A stretch of 64,000 nucleotides of DNA from Chitinophaga niabensis (GTDB lineage: Bacteria > Bacteroidota > Bacteroidia > Chitinophagales > Chitinophagaceae). Below the pieces are notes generated by a model. That model did no database searches and was not told the origin of the DNA. It saw only the letters and a program-made list of their open reading frames with translations. Shown here piece after piece: positions 9,114 to 16,610 of the stretch (the stretch's first letter is position 1; every line of letters starts with the position of its first letter). The DNA lies in contig NZ_CP154260.1 of NCBI RefSeq assembly GCF_039545795.1, forward strand, positions 4,841,001-4,905,000, read 5' to 3'. The translations under genes were made by a program, and so were the position numbers.

Positions 9114-9482
9114 ATGATCAATCAATTTGAAGTACCCGCACTCATTGAAGACACGCTTCCGGAATTACGCAGGCCACTGCACCAATTCCCGGCTATCTTC
9201 CATATTTACCAGACTGTTGATTGCCTGAATAGCTACCTTATCCGCCAGTTACGGAATAAAAACTACCCCCTCCTCGAAAAATGCCTCCGCCTGGCCGGCC
9301 GGCTTTATGAAAGAGGGAACCCTATCGTCCAAAAAGCAGTTACCCAGATCATCGTGCCGGAACTTTCCAAAGAACCGGTACCGGATAACATCAGCCGTAT
9401 CAGGTTATATTCCCTGATCCCGGCATCTCTCTATAATTTATACATGCAACATCACCTGAACATACAAACGAAAAATAAATAA
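9114..9482 (+). CDS. Hypothetical helical protein
   Basis: A 122-residue soluble protein without signal peptide or membrane segment. It is predicted all-helical and has no recognisable catalytic motif. Residues about 30-75 (TVDCLNSYLIRQLRNKNY, LEKCLRLAGRLYERGN) look like a packed helical bundle. I do not know the family with certainty. The stop codon is only 2 bp before the GNAT acetyltransferase gene on the same strand, so the two are probably translated from one message. Confidence 0.7.
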   Translation: MINQFEVPALIEDTLPELRRPLHQFPAIFHIYQTVDCLNSYLIRQLRNKNYPLLEKCLRLAGRLYERGNPIVQKAVTQIIVPELSKEPVPDNISRIRLYSLIPASLYNLYMQHHLNIQTKNK

Positions 9483-9484
9483 TA

Positions 9485-10087
9485 ATGGACGCATCTGCAA
9501 AATCGGACGAGGTCGTCGTCCGGGAAGAAACAATCATACCTGGTAACATTACCTCCGAGGATATTATCATACGCCCTGCTACTGCTGCAGACATACCCTA
9601 TGCAGAAGAAATAGCTGCAGAAATGGAATCTTCTGCCAAAGTGCGTGGTACCGGTATCGCTAAACGCAGCCCTTCCAGTATCGCTGAAAAGATCCGGCAG
9701 GGGAAAGCCGTGATTGCATTAACGGTCTCCGGTATCTGGGCCGGCTTCTCTTACCTCGATACCTGGGAACAGGATAAATTCATATCCAACAGCGGACTGA
9801 TCGTAGCCCCTGCCTTCAGGATCCGGGGTATTGCTGCTACCATTAAACAAAAGATCTTCCAGTTATCCCGCGTATTATACCCAACCGCTAAAATATTCAG
9901 CATCACCACCGGCCGCGCTGTCATGAAACTCAATACAAGACTGGGTTTTGAACCCGTTACTTATGCGGACATTACACATGACCCTGCATTCTGGGAAGGA
10001 TGCAAAAGCTGCGTTAACTATCCCATCCTCTGCGCTAAAGGCAAACAAAACTGTTTGTGCACAGCTTTGTTGTTTGAACCATCGTAA
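9485..10087 (+). CDS. GNAT-family N-acetyltransferase with C-terminal cysteine cluster
   Basis: A 200-residue protein. A GNAT fold starts near residue 26 (IIIRPATAADIPYAEEIA). The acetyl-CoA loop region lies around VAPAFRIRGIAATIKQKIF, and the later strand/helix TTGRAVMKLNTRLGFEPV closes the fold. The C-terminus has a CxxC and further Cys residues (FWEGCKSCVNYPILC, NCLCTALLFEP), which may bind metal. From memory, this cysteine-rich type resembles the acetyltransferase that heads arginine-biosynthesis operons in many Bacteroidota. Here no arg genes are adjacent, so this copy may be a paralogue with another substrate. It pairs with the unknown gene just upstream. Confidence 0.8.
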   Translation: MDASAKSDEVVVREETIIPGNITSEDIIIRPATAADIPYAEEIAAEMESSAKVRGTGIAKRSPSSIAEKIRQGKAVIALTVSGIWAGFSYLDTWEQDKFISNSGLIVAPAFRIRGIAATIKQKIFQLSRVLYPTAKIFSITTGRAVMKLNTRLGFEPVTYADITHDPAFWEGCKSCVNYPILCAKGKQNCLCTALLFEPS

Positions 10088-10103
10088 ATCACTACCTATC
10101 TAC

Positions 10104-10119
10104 GCTAAAACGATTTATC
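10104..10119 (+). promoter_or_regulatory. Degenerate LacI-type operator before the first GH92 gene
   Basis: GCTAAAACGATTTATC matches 13 of 16 positions of the operator GCTAAATCGATTTTGC seen elsewhere in the window, and in the same orientation relative to transcription. It overlaps the -7 promoter element of the GH92 gene, which would suit repression by occlusion. Confidence 0.5.
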
Positions 10120-10123
10120 TTTG
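10116..10123 (+). promoter_or_regulatory. Bacteroidota -7 promoter element of the first GH92 gene
   Basis: TATCTTTG matches the Bacteroidota sigma-ABfr -7 consensus TAnnTTTG. It would place the transcript start near 10130, about 20 bases before the ATG. No clear TTTG -33 element is visible. Confidence 0.5.
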
Positions 10124-10149
10124 GTAGCATAAAAATCAATTCCTAGCGC

Positions 10150-12432
10150 ATGAGAAGATTTTCCCTCGCCCTCCTATTTTTGTGGCCTGCCCTGCTTTTT
10201 GCACAAAACCCGGTGAAATACGTAAAACCCATCATCGGAACAGAAAAGATGGGCCATACATATCCCGGCGCTACTGTGCCTTTCGGGATGGTACAGCTAA
10301 GTCCGGAAACAGATACGCTTCCATATGAAATGAATGGAAAGTACAATCCTGATGTATACAAATACTGCGCAGGATACCAGTACACTGATAAAACAATCGT
10401 GGGTTTCAGCCACACCCATTTTAGCGGAACAGGCCACTCTGATCTGGGAGACTTCCTGATCATGCCTACTGTAGGCCCTCTTCAGCTAAACCCCGGCACG
10501 GCTGATAAACCTGAAAGCGGTTACCGCTCCCGCTTCTCTCATGAAAATGAAACGGTGGAAGCAGCTTATTATAAGGTGAAACTGGATGAAGGTAACATCC
10601 TGGCTGAACTGACTGCCAGCAACCGCGTAGGTTTTCACCAGTATACTTTCCCGCAATCAGACCAGGCACATATCATCCTGGACCTGATGGCCGGCATCTA
10701 TAACTATGGTAATAAGAATGTATGGACTTTCGTTCGGGTGGAAAATGATTCCCTCATTACCGGGTATCGCCAAACCAGCGGATGGGCCAGAACACGTACG
10801 GTTTATTTTGCCATGACCTTCTCCAAACCGTTTAAAAAGTATGGTCACCAGAATAATGTGAATGATGTGTACAAAGGCTTCTACCGCAAGTTCGACCAAA
10901 CCACCAATTTCCCTGAAATGGCCGGCCGCCAGATCAGGGCATGGTTTGATTTCAATACCCAACCGGGCGAAAAGATCAAGATCAAATTTGCATTATCTCC
11001 CGTAAGCACCGAAGGTGCATTGCTCAACCTGCGTACTGAAATTCCGGGATGGGATTTTGATGCCGTAAAACAACAGGGCCAGGAATTATGGAATAAGGAA
11101 TTGTCCAAAGTAGCGATCAAAACAACTGCTGAAGACGATATGATCAATTTCTACACCGCCCTCTATCATACTTATCTGAGCCCTACCACCTATATGGATG
11201 TGGATGGCGGATATCGTGGCCTGGACCAGTTAAATCATAAAGCAGAAGGTTTTACAAATTATACCACTTTCAGCCTTTGGGATACCTACCGTGCATTACA
11301 CCCGCTGTTCAATATCCTGCAACCACAACGGAATGCTGACATGGTACGCTCCATGCTGGAACATTATAACCAAAGCGTACATAAAATGCTGCCTGTATGG
11401 AGCCACTATGCCAATGAAAACTGGTGTATGATCGGCTATCACAGTGTTTCTGTGATCGCAGATGCTATCATGAAAGGGAATATCAAGGGGTACGATGCCA
11501 ATAAAGCCCTGGAAGCATGTGCCAATACTGCACGTTATAAGAAATATGACGGGCTGGAATATTATATGCAAATGGGTTATGTGCCGGAAGACAAGAACAG
11601 TTCCTCTGTTTCCAAAACACTGGAATATGCGTATGACGACTGGTGTATTGCACAGGTAGCTAAAAAACTGGGCAGAACGGACCTGTATGATGAATTCATT
11701 AAACGCTCCCTCAACTACCGCAATGTATTTGATGCCAGCACAGGTTTTATGCGCCCTAAAATGAGCGATGGTAAATTCAGGAAAGAATTTGATGTACTCA
11801 GCACACACGGCCAGGGTTATATTGAAGGAAATGCCTGGAACTACAGTCTCTACGTTCCCCAATATCCTGCGGAAATGATTGAGATGATGGGTGGTAAGAA
11901 ACAATTTACCGGCCACCTGGATTCCCTGTTCACCATGCACCTGCCGGATGAATTCTTTGCAGAAACAGAAGACATCACCCGCGAAGGCATTATCGGAAAC
12001 TATGTACATGGTAATGAACCTGCACACCATGCAGCTTATTTGTATAACTGGACGGATGCCCCCTGGAAAACCCAGGAACGCGTGCGGATGATCCTGCCAA
12101 AGATGTATAAACCTTCTTCTGATGGATTGGGTGGTAATGATGATTGTGGGCAAATGAGCGCCTGGTATATCTTCAGCTCATTGGGTTTTTACCCGGTTTG
12201 CCCAGGCTCTGTGGAATATGCATTAGGCAGCCCTTCTGTACAATCCGCTACCCTGCAACTGGAAAATGGAAAAATCTTCCAGGTGGAAGCAGTGAACCAA
12301 AGTGCCGCAAATGTATATGTACGTAAAGTGGAACTGAACGGCCAGCCATTTAACAAACGCTTCATTACCCACGATGATATCATGAATGGCGGAAAGATCG
12401 TTTTCTATATGGACCGTAAGCCAAAGAAATAA
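10150..12432 (+). CDS. GH92 family alpha-mannosidase (secreted)
   Basis: A 760-residue enzyme with a signal peptide ending LLFAQ. Family GH92 enzymes are calcium-dependent, inverting exo-alpha-mannosidases. The N-terminal beta-sandwich begins with VKPIIGTEKMGHTYPGATVPFGM. The C-terminal (alpha/alpha)6 barrel carries FSLWDTYRALHPLF, EGNAWNYSLY (about 559, with the Glu region expected to act as acid) and GGNDDCGQMSAWYIFSSLG (about 660-675, with Asp residues expected to form the base). The length is typical. The gene stands alone on the plus strand and converges with a second GH92. A promoter and a degenerate operator shared with that locus lie just upstream. Mannosidase activity is well supported by family; the linkage cleaved is not known. 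Confidence 0.93.
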   Translation: MRRFSLALLFLWPALLFAQNPVKYVKPIIGTEKMGHTYPGATVPFGMVQLSPETDTLPYEMNGKYNPDVYKYCAGYQYTDKTIVGFSHTHFSGTGHSDLGDFLIMPTVGPLQLNPGTADKPESGYRSRFSHENETVEAAYYKVKLDEGNILAELTASNRVGFHQYTFPQSDQAHIILDLMAGIYNYGNKNVWTFVRVENDSLITGYRQTSGWARTRTVYFAMTFSKPFKKYGHQNNVNDVYKGFYRKFDQTTNFPEMAGRQIRAWFDFNTQPGEKIKIKFALSPVSTEGALLNLRTEIPGWDFDAVKQQGQELWNKELSKVAIKTTAEDDMINFYTALYHTYLSPTTYMDVDGGYRGLDQLNHKAEGFTNYTTFSLWDTYRALHPLFNILQPQRNADMVRSMLEHYNQSVHKMLPVWSHYANENWCMIGYHSVSVIADAIMKGNIKGYDANKALEACANTARYKKYDGLEYYMQMGYVPEDKNSSSVSKTLEYAYDDWCIAQVAKKLGRTDLYDEFIKRSLNYRNVFDASTGFMRPKMSDGKFRKEFDVLSTHGQGYIEGNAWNYSLYVPQYPAEMIEMMGGKKQFTGHLDSLFTMHLPDEFFAETEDITREGIIGNYVHGNEPAHHAAYLYNWTDAPWKTQERVRMILPKMYKPSSDGLGGNDDCGQMSAWYIFSSLGFYPVCPGSVEYALGSPSVQSATLQLENGKIFQVEAVNQSAANVYVRKVELNGQPFNKRFITHDDIMNGGKIVFYMDRKPKK

Positions 12433-12441
12433 GCAAAAAAA

Positions 12442-12463
12442 ACATCCCGAAGAATCGGGATGT
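12442..12463 (-). terminator. Terminator between the two convergent GH92 genes
   Basis: A perfect 9-bp stem, ACATCCCGA and TCGGGATGT, with loop AGAA. On the minus strand it is followed by a run of eight T, so it is a good Rho-independent terminator for the second GH92 gene. For the plus-strand gene it lacks a U-tract. Confidence 0.75.
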
Positions 12464-12526
12464 AATGTCTACAGTGAACAATGAAATAGCAATTGCTACT
12501 ATTCCAGGATTTTATAATCAACCAAT

Positions 12527-14815
12527 TTATTTCTTAGAAACAGAGTAAGAGTAAGGGAATGCATCTTCTTTTGTACCCCTTATTCTTTCTGGTGCTGACC
12601 CCATTGTCAGACGCATGTTGCCACCTTTCTGAATATCCTCATGTGCAATCCAGTTCTTTGTAAGTGGCTTCCCATTCAGTAAAATGCTTTGCGTGTAAAT
12701 ATTGGTAGCACTATTACCTGCCGCATCGATCACAAACTTCTTTCCATTCTCCAGGGTAAGTGTCAGTTTCGGGAACAGTGGTGCTCCTAAAACATACTGG
12801 TCTGTACCAGGGCAAACCGGGTAAAAGCCCATAGCAGAGAACACATACCATGCAGAGGTCTGGCCATTATCTTCGTCACCGCAATATCCATCAGGCCCGT
12901 CATGATATAATTTATTCATTACCTGGCGTACCCAGTACTGTGCTTTCCATGGCTGGCCGGCATAGTTGTATAAATAGATCATGTGCTGAATAGGCTGGTT
13001 ACCGTGTGCATATTGGCCCATGTTACCGATCTGCATTTCGCGGATCTCATGGATCACACTGCCGTAATAGCTTTCATCATAAACAGGAGGCATGGTGAAA
13101 ACAGAGTCCAGCATTTTGGCAAACATCTCCCGTCCGCCCATCAAAGTAGCAAGGCCTTGTACATCATGGAATACGGACCATGTGTAATGCCAGCTGTTAC
13201 CTTCGGTAAATGCATCTCCCCATTTGAAAGGATTGAAAGGAGCCTGGAATTTTCCGTCCTTGTTCTTTCCTCTCATCAGTTTTGTTTCAGGATCAAGCAG
13301 ATTACGGTAGTTCTGGCTGCGCTTGGCAAACCTGTCTATCTCTGCCTGCGGCCGTTTCAGCGCAATCGCCAGTTTGTAGATGGTGAAGTCGTCATATGCA
13401 TACTCCAATGTACGGGCAGCATTTTCATTGATATCCACATCGTAGGGAATGTAACCCAGCTCGTTATAATACTTCACACCTTTACGGCCTACGGAAGTGA
13501 GCGGACCTTCATTCTCTGTATTTTTCAGAATAGCTTCATATAAAGTATTGATATCAAAACCACGCACACCCTTTAAATAAGCATCTGCAATCAGGGAGGC
13601 AGAGTTGGAACCGATCATACAATCTCTATGACCGGGACTTGCCCACTCAGGCAACCAGCCGCTTTCTTTGTAAGTGTTGGCCAATCCTTCCATGATATGG
13701 CTGTTCAGCTCAGGATACATCATGTTGAAGAAAGGGAAAACGGCACGGAAAGTATCCCAGAAACCATTATCCGTAAACATGTACCCGGGCAGCACTTTTC
13801 CGTTATACGGACTGTAGTGCATGATCTTGTTCTGTGCATCAAATTCATAGAACTTGCGCGGGAACAGCAATACACGGTATAGGCAGGAATAGAAGGTTCT
13901 TGTTTGATCAACAGAACCACCTTCCGGCTGAATACGGCTTAACTCTTTGTTCCAGCTGTCTTTAGCTTTCTGGCGGGTAACATCAAAGCCATCTTTCCCC
14001 AATTCCCTTTGCAGGTTCAGTTCAGCCTGTTCAAAGCTGATAAAGGAAGAGGCTACTTTCAGGTTCACTTTTTCACCTTTGCCGGTTTTGAATCCAACAA
14101 CAGCGCCAACGTGACCAGCTTTATATTCAAGCGTATCTTTCACCAGCTGGTTACCATTAAAGGTTTTTGATACAGTGAAAGGTTTCTCAAAATAGATAAC
14201 GAAATAGTTCTTGAAATTTTCAGGTACACCGCCACTGTTACGGGTGGTATAACCGATGATCTTGTTCTCAGCAGGGATCACCTTAATATAAGATCCCCTG
14301 TCAAAAGCATCTACTACTACAAAAGCACTATCCGTACGGGGGTAGGTGAAGCGGAATTGCGCGGCTCTTTCTGTAGGGGTGATCTCTGTGGTTACATCAG
14401 CATCCGCCAGGTATACACTATAGTAATAAGGTTTTGCGATCTCAGCTTTATGGGAGTACCAGCTGGCACGGTCGTCCTGGGTGAATTTTAATTTCCCGGT
14501 TACGGGCATAATGGCGAACTGGCCATAATCGTTGATCCAGGGAGAGGGCTGATGTGTTTGTTTGAACCCGCGGATCTTATCTGCGGTATACTGATATGCC
14601 CAACCGTTTCCGATGGTATTGGTCTGGGGCATCCAGAAGTTCATACCCCAGGGCACGGCAATAGCGGGATAGGTGTTCCCGTTGGATAAACTTCCTTTAG
14701 AATCTGTACCCATTAGCGGATTTACCCATTCTACCGGATCTGTTACTTTGGAAACCGTCTGTGCATTCACCTGAATTCCCGCACATAAGGCTAATATCAA
14801 CCCTGTTCTTTTCAT
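12527..14815 (-). CDS. GH92 family alpha-mannosidase (secreted), second copy
   Basis: A 762-residue GH92 enzyme with a signal peptide ending GIQVNAQ. It has the N-terminal motif WVNPLMGTDSKG and SNGNTYPAIAVPWGM. In the barrel it has FTDNGFWDTFRAVFPFF, EGNSWHYTWSVFHD (about 538) and CGDEDNGQTSAWYVFSAMG (about 641-660). Compared with the other GH92 here, the catalytic-loop signature is GDEDNGQ rather than GNDDCGQ, and HGNQPIQH replaces HGNEPAHH, so the two probably differ in linkage or aglycone preference. It lies downstream of susC/susD on the same strand, after a terminator and with its own operator 23 bp before the start codon. Confidence 0.93.
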   Translation of the reverse strand: MKRTGLILALCAGIQVNAQTVSKVTDPVEWVNPLMGTDSKGSLSNGNTYPAIAVPWGMNFWMPQTNTIGNGWAYQYTADKIRGFKQTHQPSPWINDYGQFAIMPVTGKLKFTQDDRASWYSHKAEIAKPYYYSVYLADADVTTEITPTERAAQFRFTYPRTDSAFVVVDAFDRGSYIKVIPAENKIIGYTTRNSGGVPENFKNYFVIYFEKPFTVSKTFNGNQLVKDTLEYKAGHVGAVVGFKTGKGEKVNLKVASSFISFEQAELNLQRELGKDGFDVTRQKAKDSWNKELSRIQPEGGSVDQTRTFYSCLYRVLLFPRKFYEFDAQNKIMHYSPYNGKVLPGYMFTDNGFWDTFRAVFPFFNMMYPELNSHIMEGLANTYKESGWLPEWASPGHRDCMIGSNSASLIADAYLKGVRGFDINTLYEAILKNTENEGPLTSVGRKGVKYYNELGYIPYDVDINENAARTLEYAYDDFTIYKLAIALKRPQAEIDRFAKRSQNYRNLLDPETKLMRGKNKDGKFQAPFNPFKWGDAFTEGNSWHYTWSVFHDVQGLATLMGGREMFAKMLDSVFTMPPVYDESYYGSVIHEIREMQIGNMGQYAHGNQPIQHMIYLYNYAGQPWKAQYWVRQVMNKLYHDGPDGYCGDEDNGQTSAWYVFSAMGFYPVCPGTDQYVLGAPLFPKLTLTLENGKKFVIDAAGNSATNIYTQSILLNGKPLTKNWIAHEDIQKGGNMRLTMGSAPERIRGTKEDAFPYSYSVSKK

Positions 14816-14837
14816 AATATACGCTGAGATTTTATTA

Positions 14838-14853
14838 GCAAAATCGATTTAGT
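14838..14853 (-). promoter_or_regulatory. LacI-type operator before the second GH92 gene
   Basis: Read towards the gene the site is ACTAAATCGATTTTGC, around the perfect palindrome AAATCGATTT (14841-14850). It lies 23 bp upstream of the start codon and directly after the susD terminator. The same site recurs near susC and before the SusC operon at 53.8 kb. Confidence 0.7.
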
Positions 14854-14864
14854 AAAAAGAAAGG

Positions 14865-14888
14865 GGCCGGCCCAGGAATGGGCCAGCC
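14865..14888 (-). terminator. Terminator after susD of the mannoside locus
   Basis: A 10-bp stem with one G-U pair (14865-14874 and 14879-14888, loop GGAA). On the minus strand it is followed by CCTTTCTTTTTA. It separates the susC/susD transcript from the GH92 gene. Confidence 0.7.
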
Positions 14889-14940
14889 GTTAGATGCTAC
14901 TCTTTATTGTTTGTATGATAAGCACTATAGAATAAACATT

Positions 14941-16596
14941 TTAGTCGACATAACCCGGGTTCTGTTTCAGGCTGGGATTAGCTGTAATCTGCCTGCGGGG
15001 AATAGGGAATATCTTCCATTTGTTATTGTTCGAAGCAGTGTGATCCCACCAGGAATTGGTTGTAAATTTACCAAAACGGATCATATCACTTCTGCGTTTC
15101 CCTTCAAAGATAAACTCGCGGCCTCTTTCTGCCAAAAATTCATCCATAGTTAATGTTGCAACGGTATAAGCTGCTGCCGGCCAGTCTTCCACTCTGAAAG
15201 CACGTTTCCGCACTTCGTTCACCAGGTCAACCGCAGTCTGGGTGGGCACATTATTGTTTTTACGTGTTAAAGCCTCTGCTTTATTGTAATAGATCTCCGC
15301 CAGGCGGTATAACACAAAATCGTTATTCCAGTAATTCACATCCAATTGAGTACCAGGCAGATACTTCGCAAAACGCGCTCCACTGTTCTCTTCTCCCCTT
15401 GTCATGCCACCCGGCCCTGTTTCTCCTTCTGAATTACGGCGGATCTCTTTCACAAAAATAAGCGGCTTATTGTTATATTCTTCCGTTCCCCTTAAAACCG
15501 TATCCCCGGGGTCCGTTGCACTTCTCATTGCCGGATGTTTGTATTGCAGACCTATTAGCATCCAGTTGCTTTTACGCAGGTCCTTGTCTTCAAAGGCATC
15601 AAATGCTGTTGGAATAACCACGATACCGTTGTTGCCCCCGAAAGTGGCATTGTAGGCAAAACGCTGGTTATAGTGCCATAAGTCACCACTCCATCCAAAC
15701 CTGGCATTCCCTACCGTATAATCATAAGCAATCTGGAAAAGGTTTTCCGGGGAAGTATGGTTGGCATTACCGAAAGGCTTCATGATATCTGTTTCCAGCT
15801 TGGGAACAGTTCCAAAAAGGGAACCACCTTCGCCATTGATGATCTTGTCGCAATAAGTAATGCATTCATCCCATTTCGGCGTTCCCGCCCATTCCTGCGC
15901 ATTTAGGTATAGTTCAGCCAACATCGCATATCCACCAGCTTTTGAGATCCTCCCTACCATGGCCGGTGCGAGCGGCTGTAGCAGTTCCACATTGTCTTTC
16001 AACTCTTTCTCAATAAAGGCCCAGACTTCTGCCCGGGGCTTATTGGGAGGATTCAAAGGTTCTCCAACGGTTGTAATAATAGGAATATTTCCGTAAAGAT
16101 CTATGAGTTTTAAATAATGCCAGGCACGGAGCACTTTGGTTTCCGCAATGATAGAGGCTTTGTCCGCTTCCGTCATTCCTATTTTGGTGAAATCAACCTT
16201 TTCAAGATCGGAAATGGTGTTGTTACAAAAGCCCATACCCCAGAATATCAGCCTCCAGGGGTTCCAGGCATTTGGATCATCTACCGTCCAGGTATGCTGG
16301 TGCAAACGGATCCAGTCCCCTCCATCATAACCATGCCTTCCTTTCTGTGGCCAGGCCAGCTGATCTCCGGCCAGTTCATTTACACGCCAGTAACCTACCT
16401 GCCCTGTGGGAGCAGCCCATGCATTAGCATGTGTAAAAGGACGTAACACCGCGGCCATTACTTCCTGCCGGTTGTTGTAAAATTTTTCAGCATTCACCTG
16501 GCTGTATACATTCTCATCCAGGTTGGTACATGCATTCATACCTGTCAGCATAGCCGCCAGGCCCAATAATATATGTTTCTTTTGCATTGTTTTCAT
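14941..16596 (-). CDS. SusD/RagB family outer-membrane lipoprotein
   Basis: 551 residues. The signal is of lipoprotein type with Cys at about residue 23 (AAMLTGMNAC). SusD hallmarks are AEKFYNNRQEVMAAVLRPF near the N-terminus, TKVLRAWHYLKLIDLYGNIPI (about 152-173), and the C-terminal LYRLAEIYYNKAEAL and AERGREFIFEGKRRSDMIRFGKF. It should bind glycan at the surface and hand it to the SusC encoded 14 bp upstream. AGGGA stands before the Met at 16596; a second Met nine bases on is an alternative. The neighbouring GH92 enzymes suggest a mannose-containing glycan, by inference. Confidence 0.93.
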   Translation of the reverse strand: MKTMQKKHILLGLAAMLTGMNACTNLDENVYSQVNAEKFYNNRQEVMAAVLRPFTHANAWAAPTGQVGYWRVNELAGDQLAWPQKGRHGYDGGDWIRLHQHTWTVDDPNAWNPWRLIFWGMGFCNNTISDLEKVDFTKIGMTEADKASIIAETKVLRAWHYLKLIDLYGNIPIITTVGEPLNPPNKPRAEVWAFIEKELKDNVELLQPLAPAMVGRISKAGGYAMLAELYLNAQEWAGTPKWDECITYCDKIINGEGGSLFGTVPKLETDIMKPFGNANHTSPENLFQIAYDYTVGNARFGWSGDLWHYNQRFAYNATFGGNNGIVVIPTAFDAFEDKDLRKSNWMLIGLQYKHPAMRSATDPGDTVLRGTEEYNNKPLIFVKEIRRNSEGETGPGGMTRGEENSGARFAKYLPGTQLDVNYWNNDFVLYRLAEIYYNKAEALTRKNNNVPTQTAVDLVNEVRKRAFRVEDWPAAAYTVATLTMDEFLAERGREFIFEGKRRSDMIRFGKFTTNSWWDHTASNNNKWKIFPIPRRQITANPSLKQNPGYVD

Positions 16597-16610
16597 TTTT
16601 TAGATCCCTG

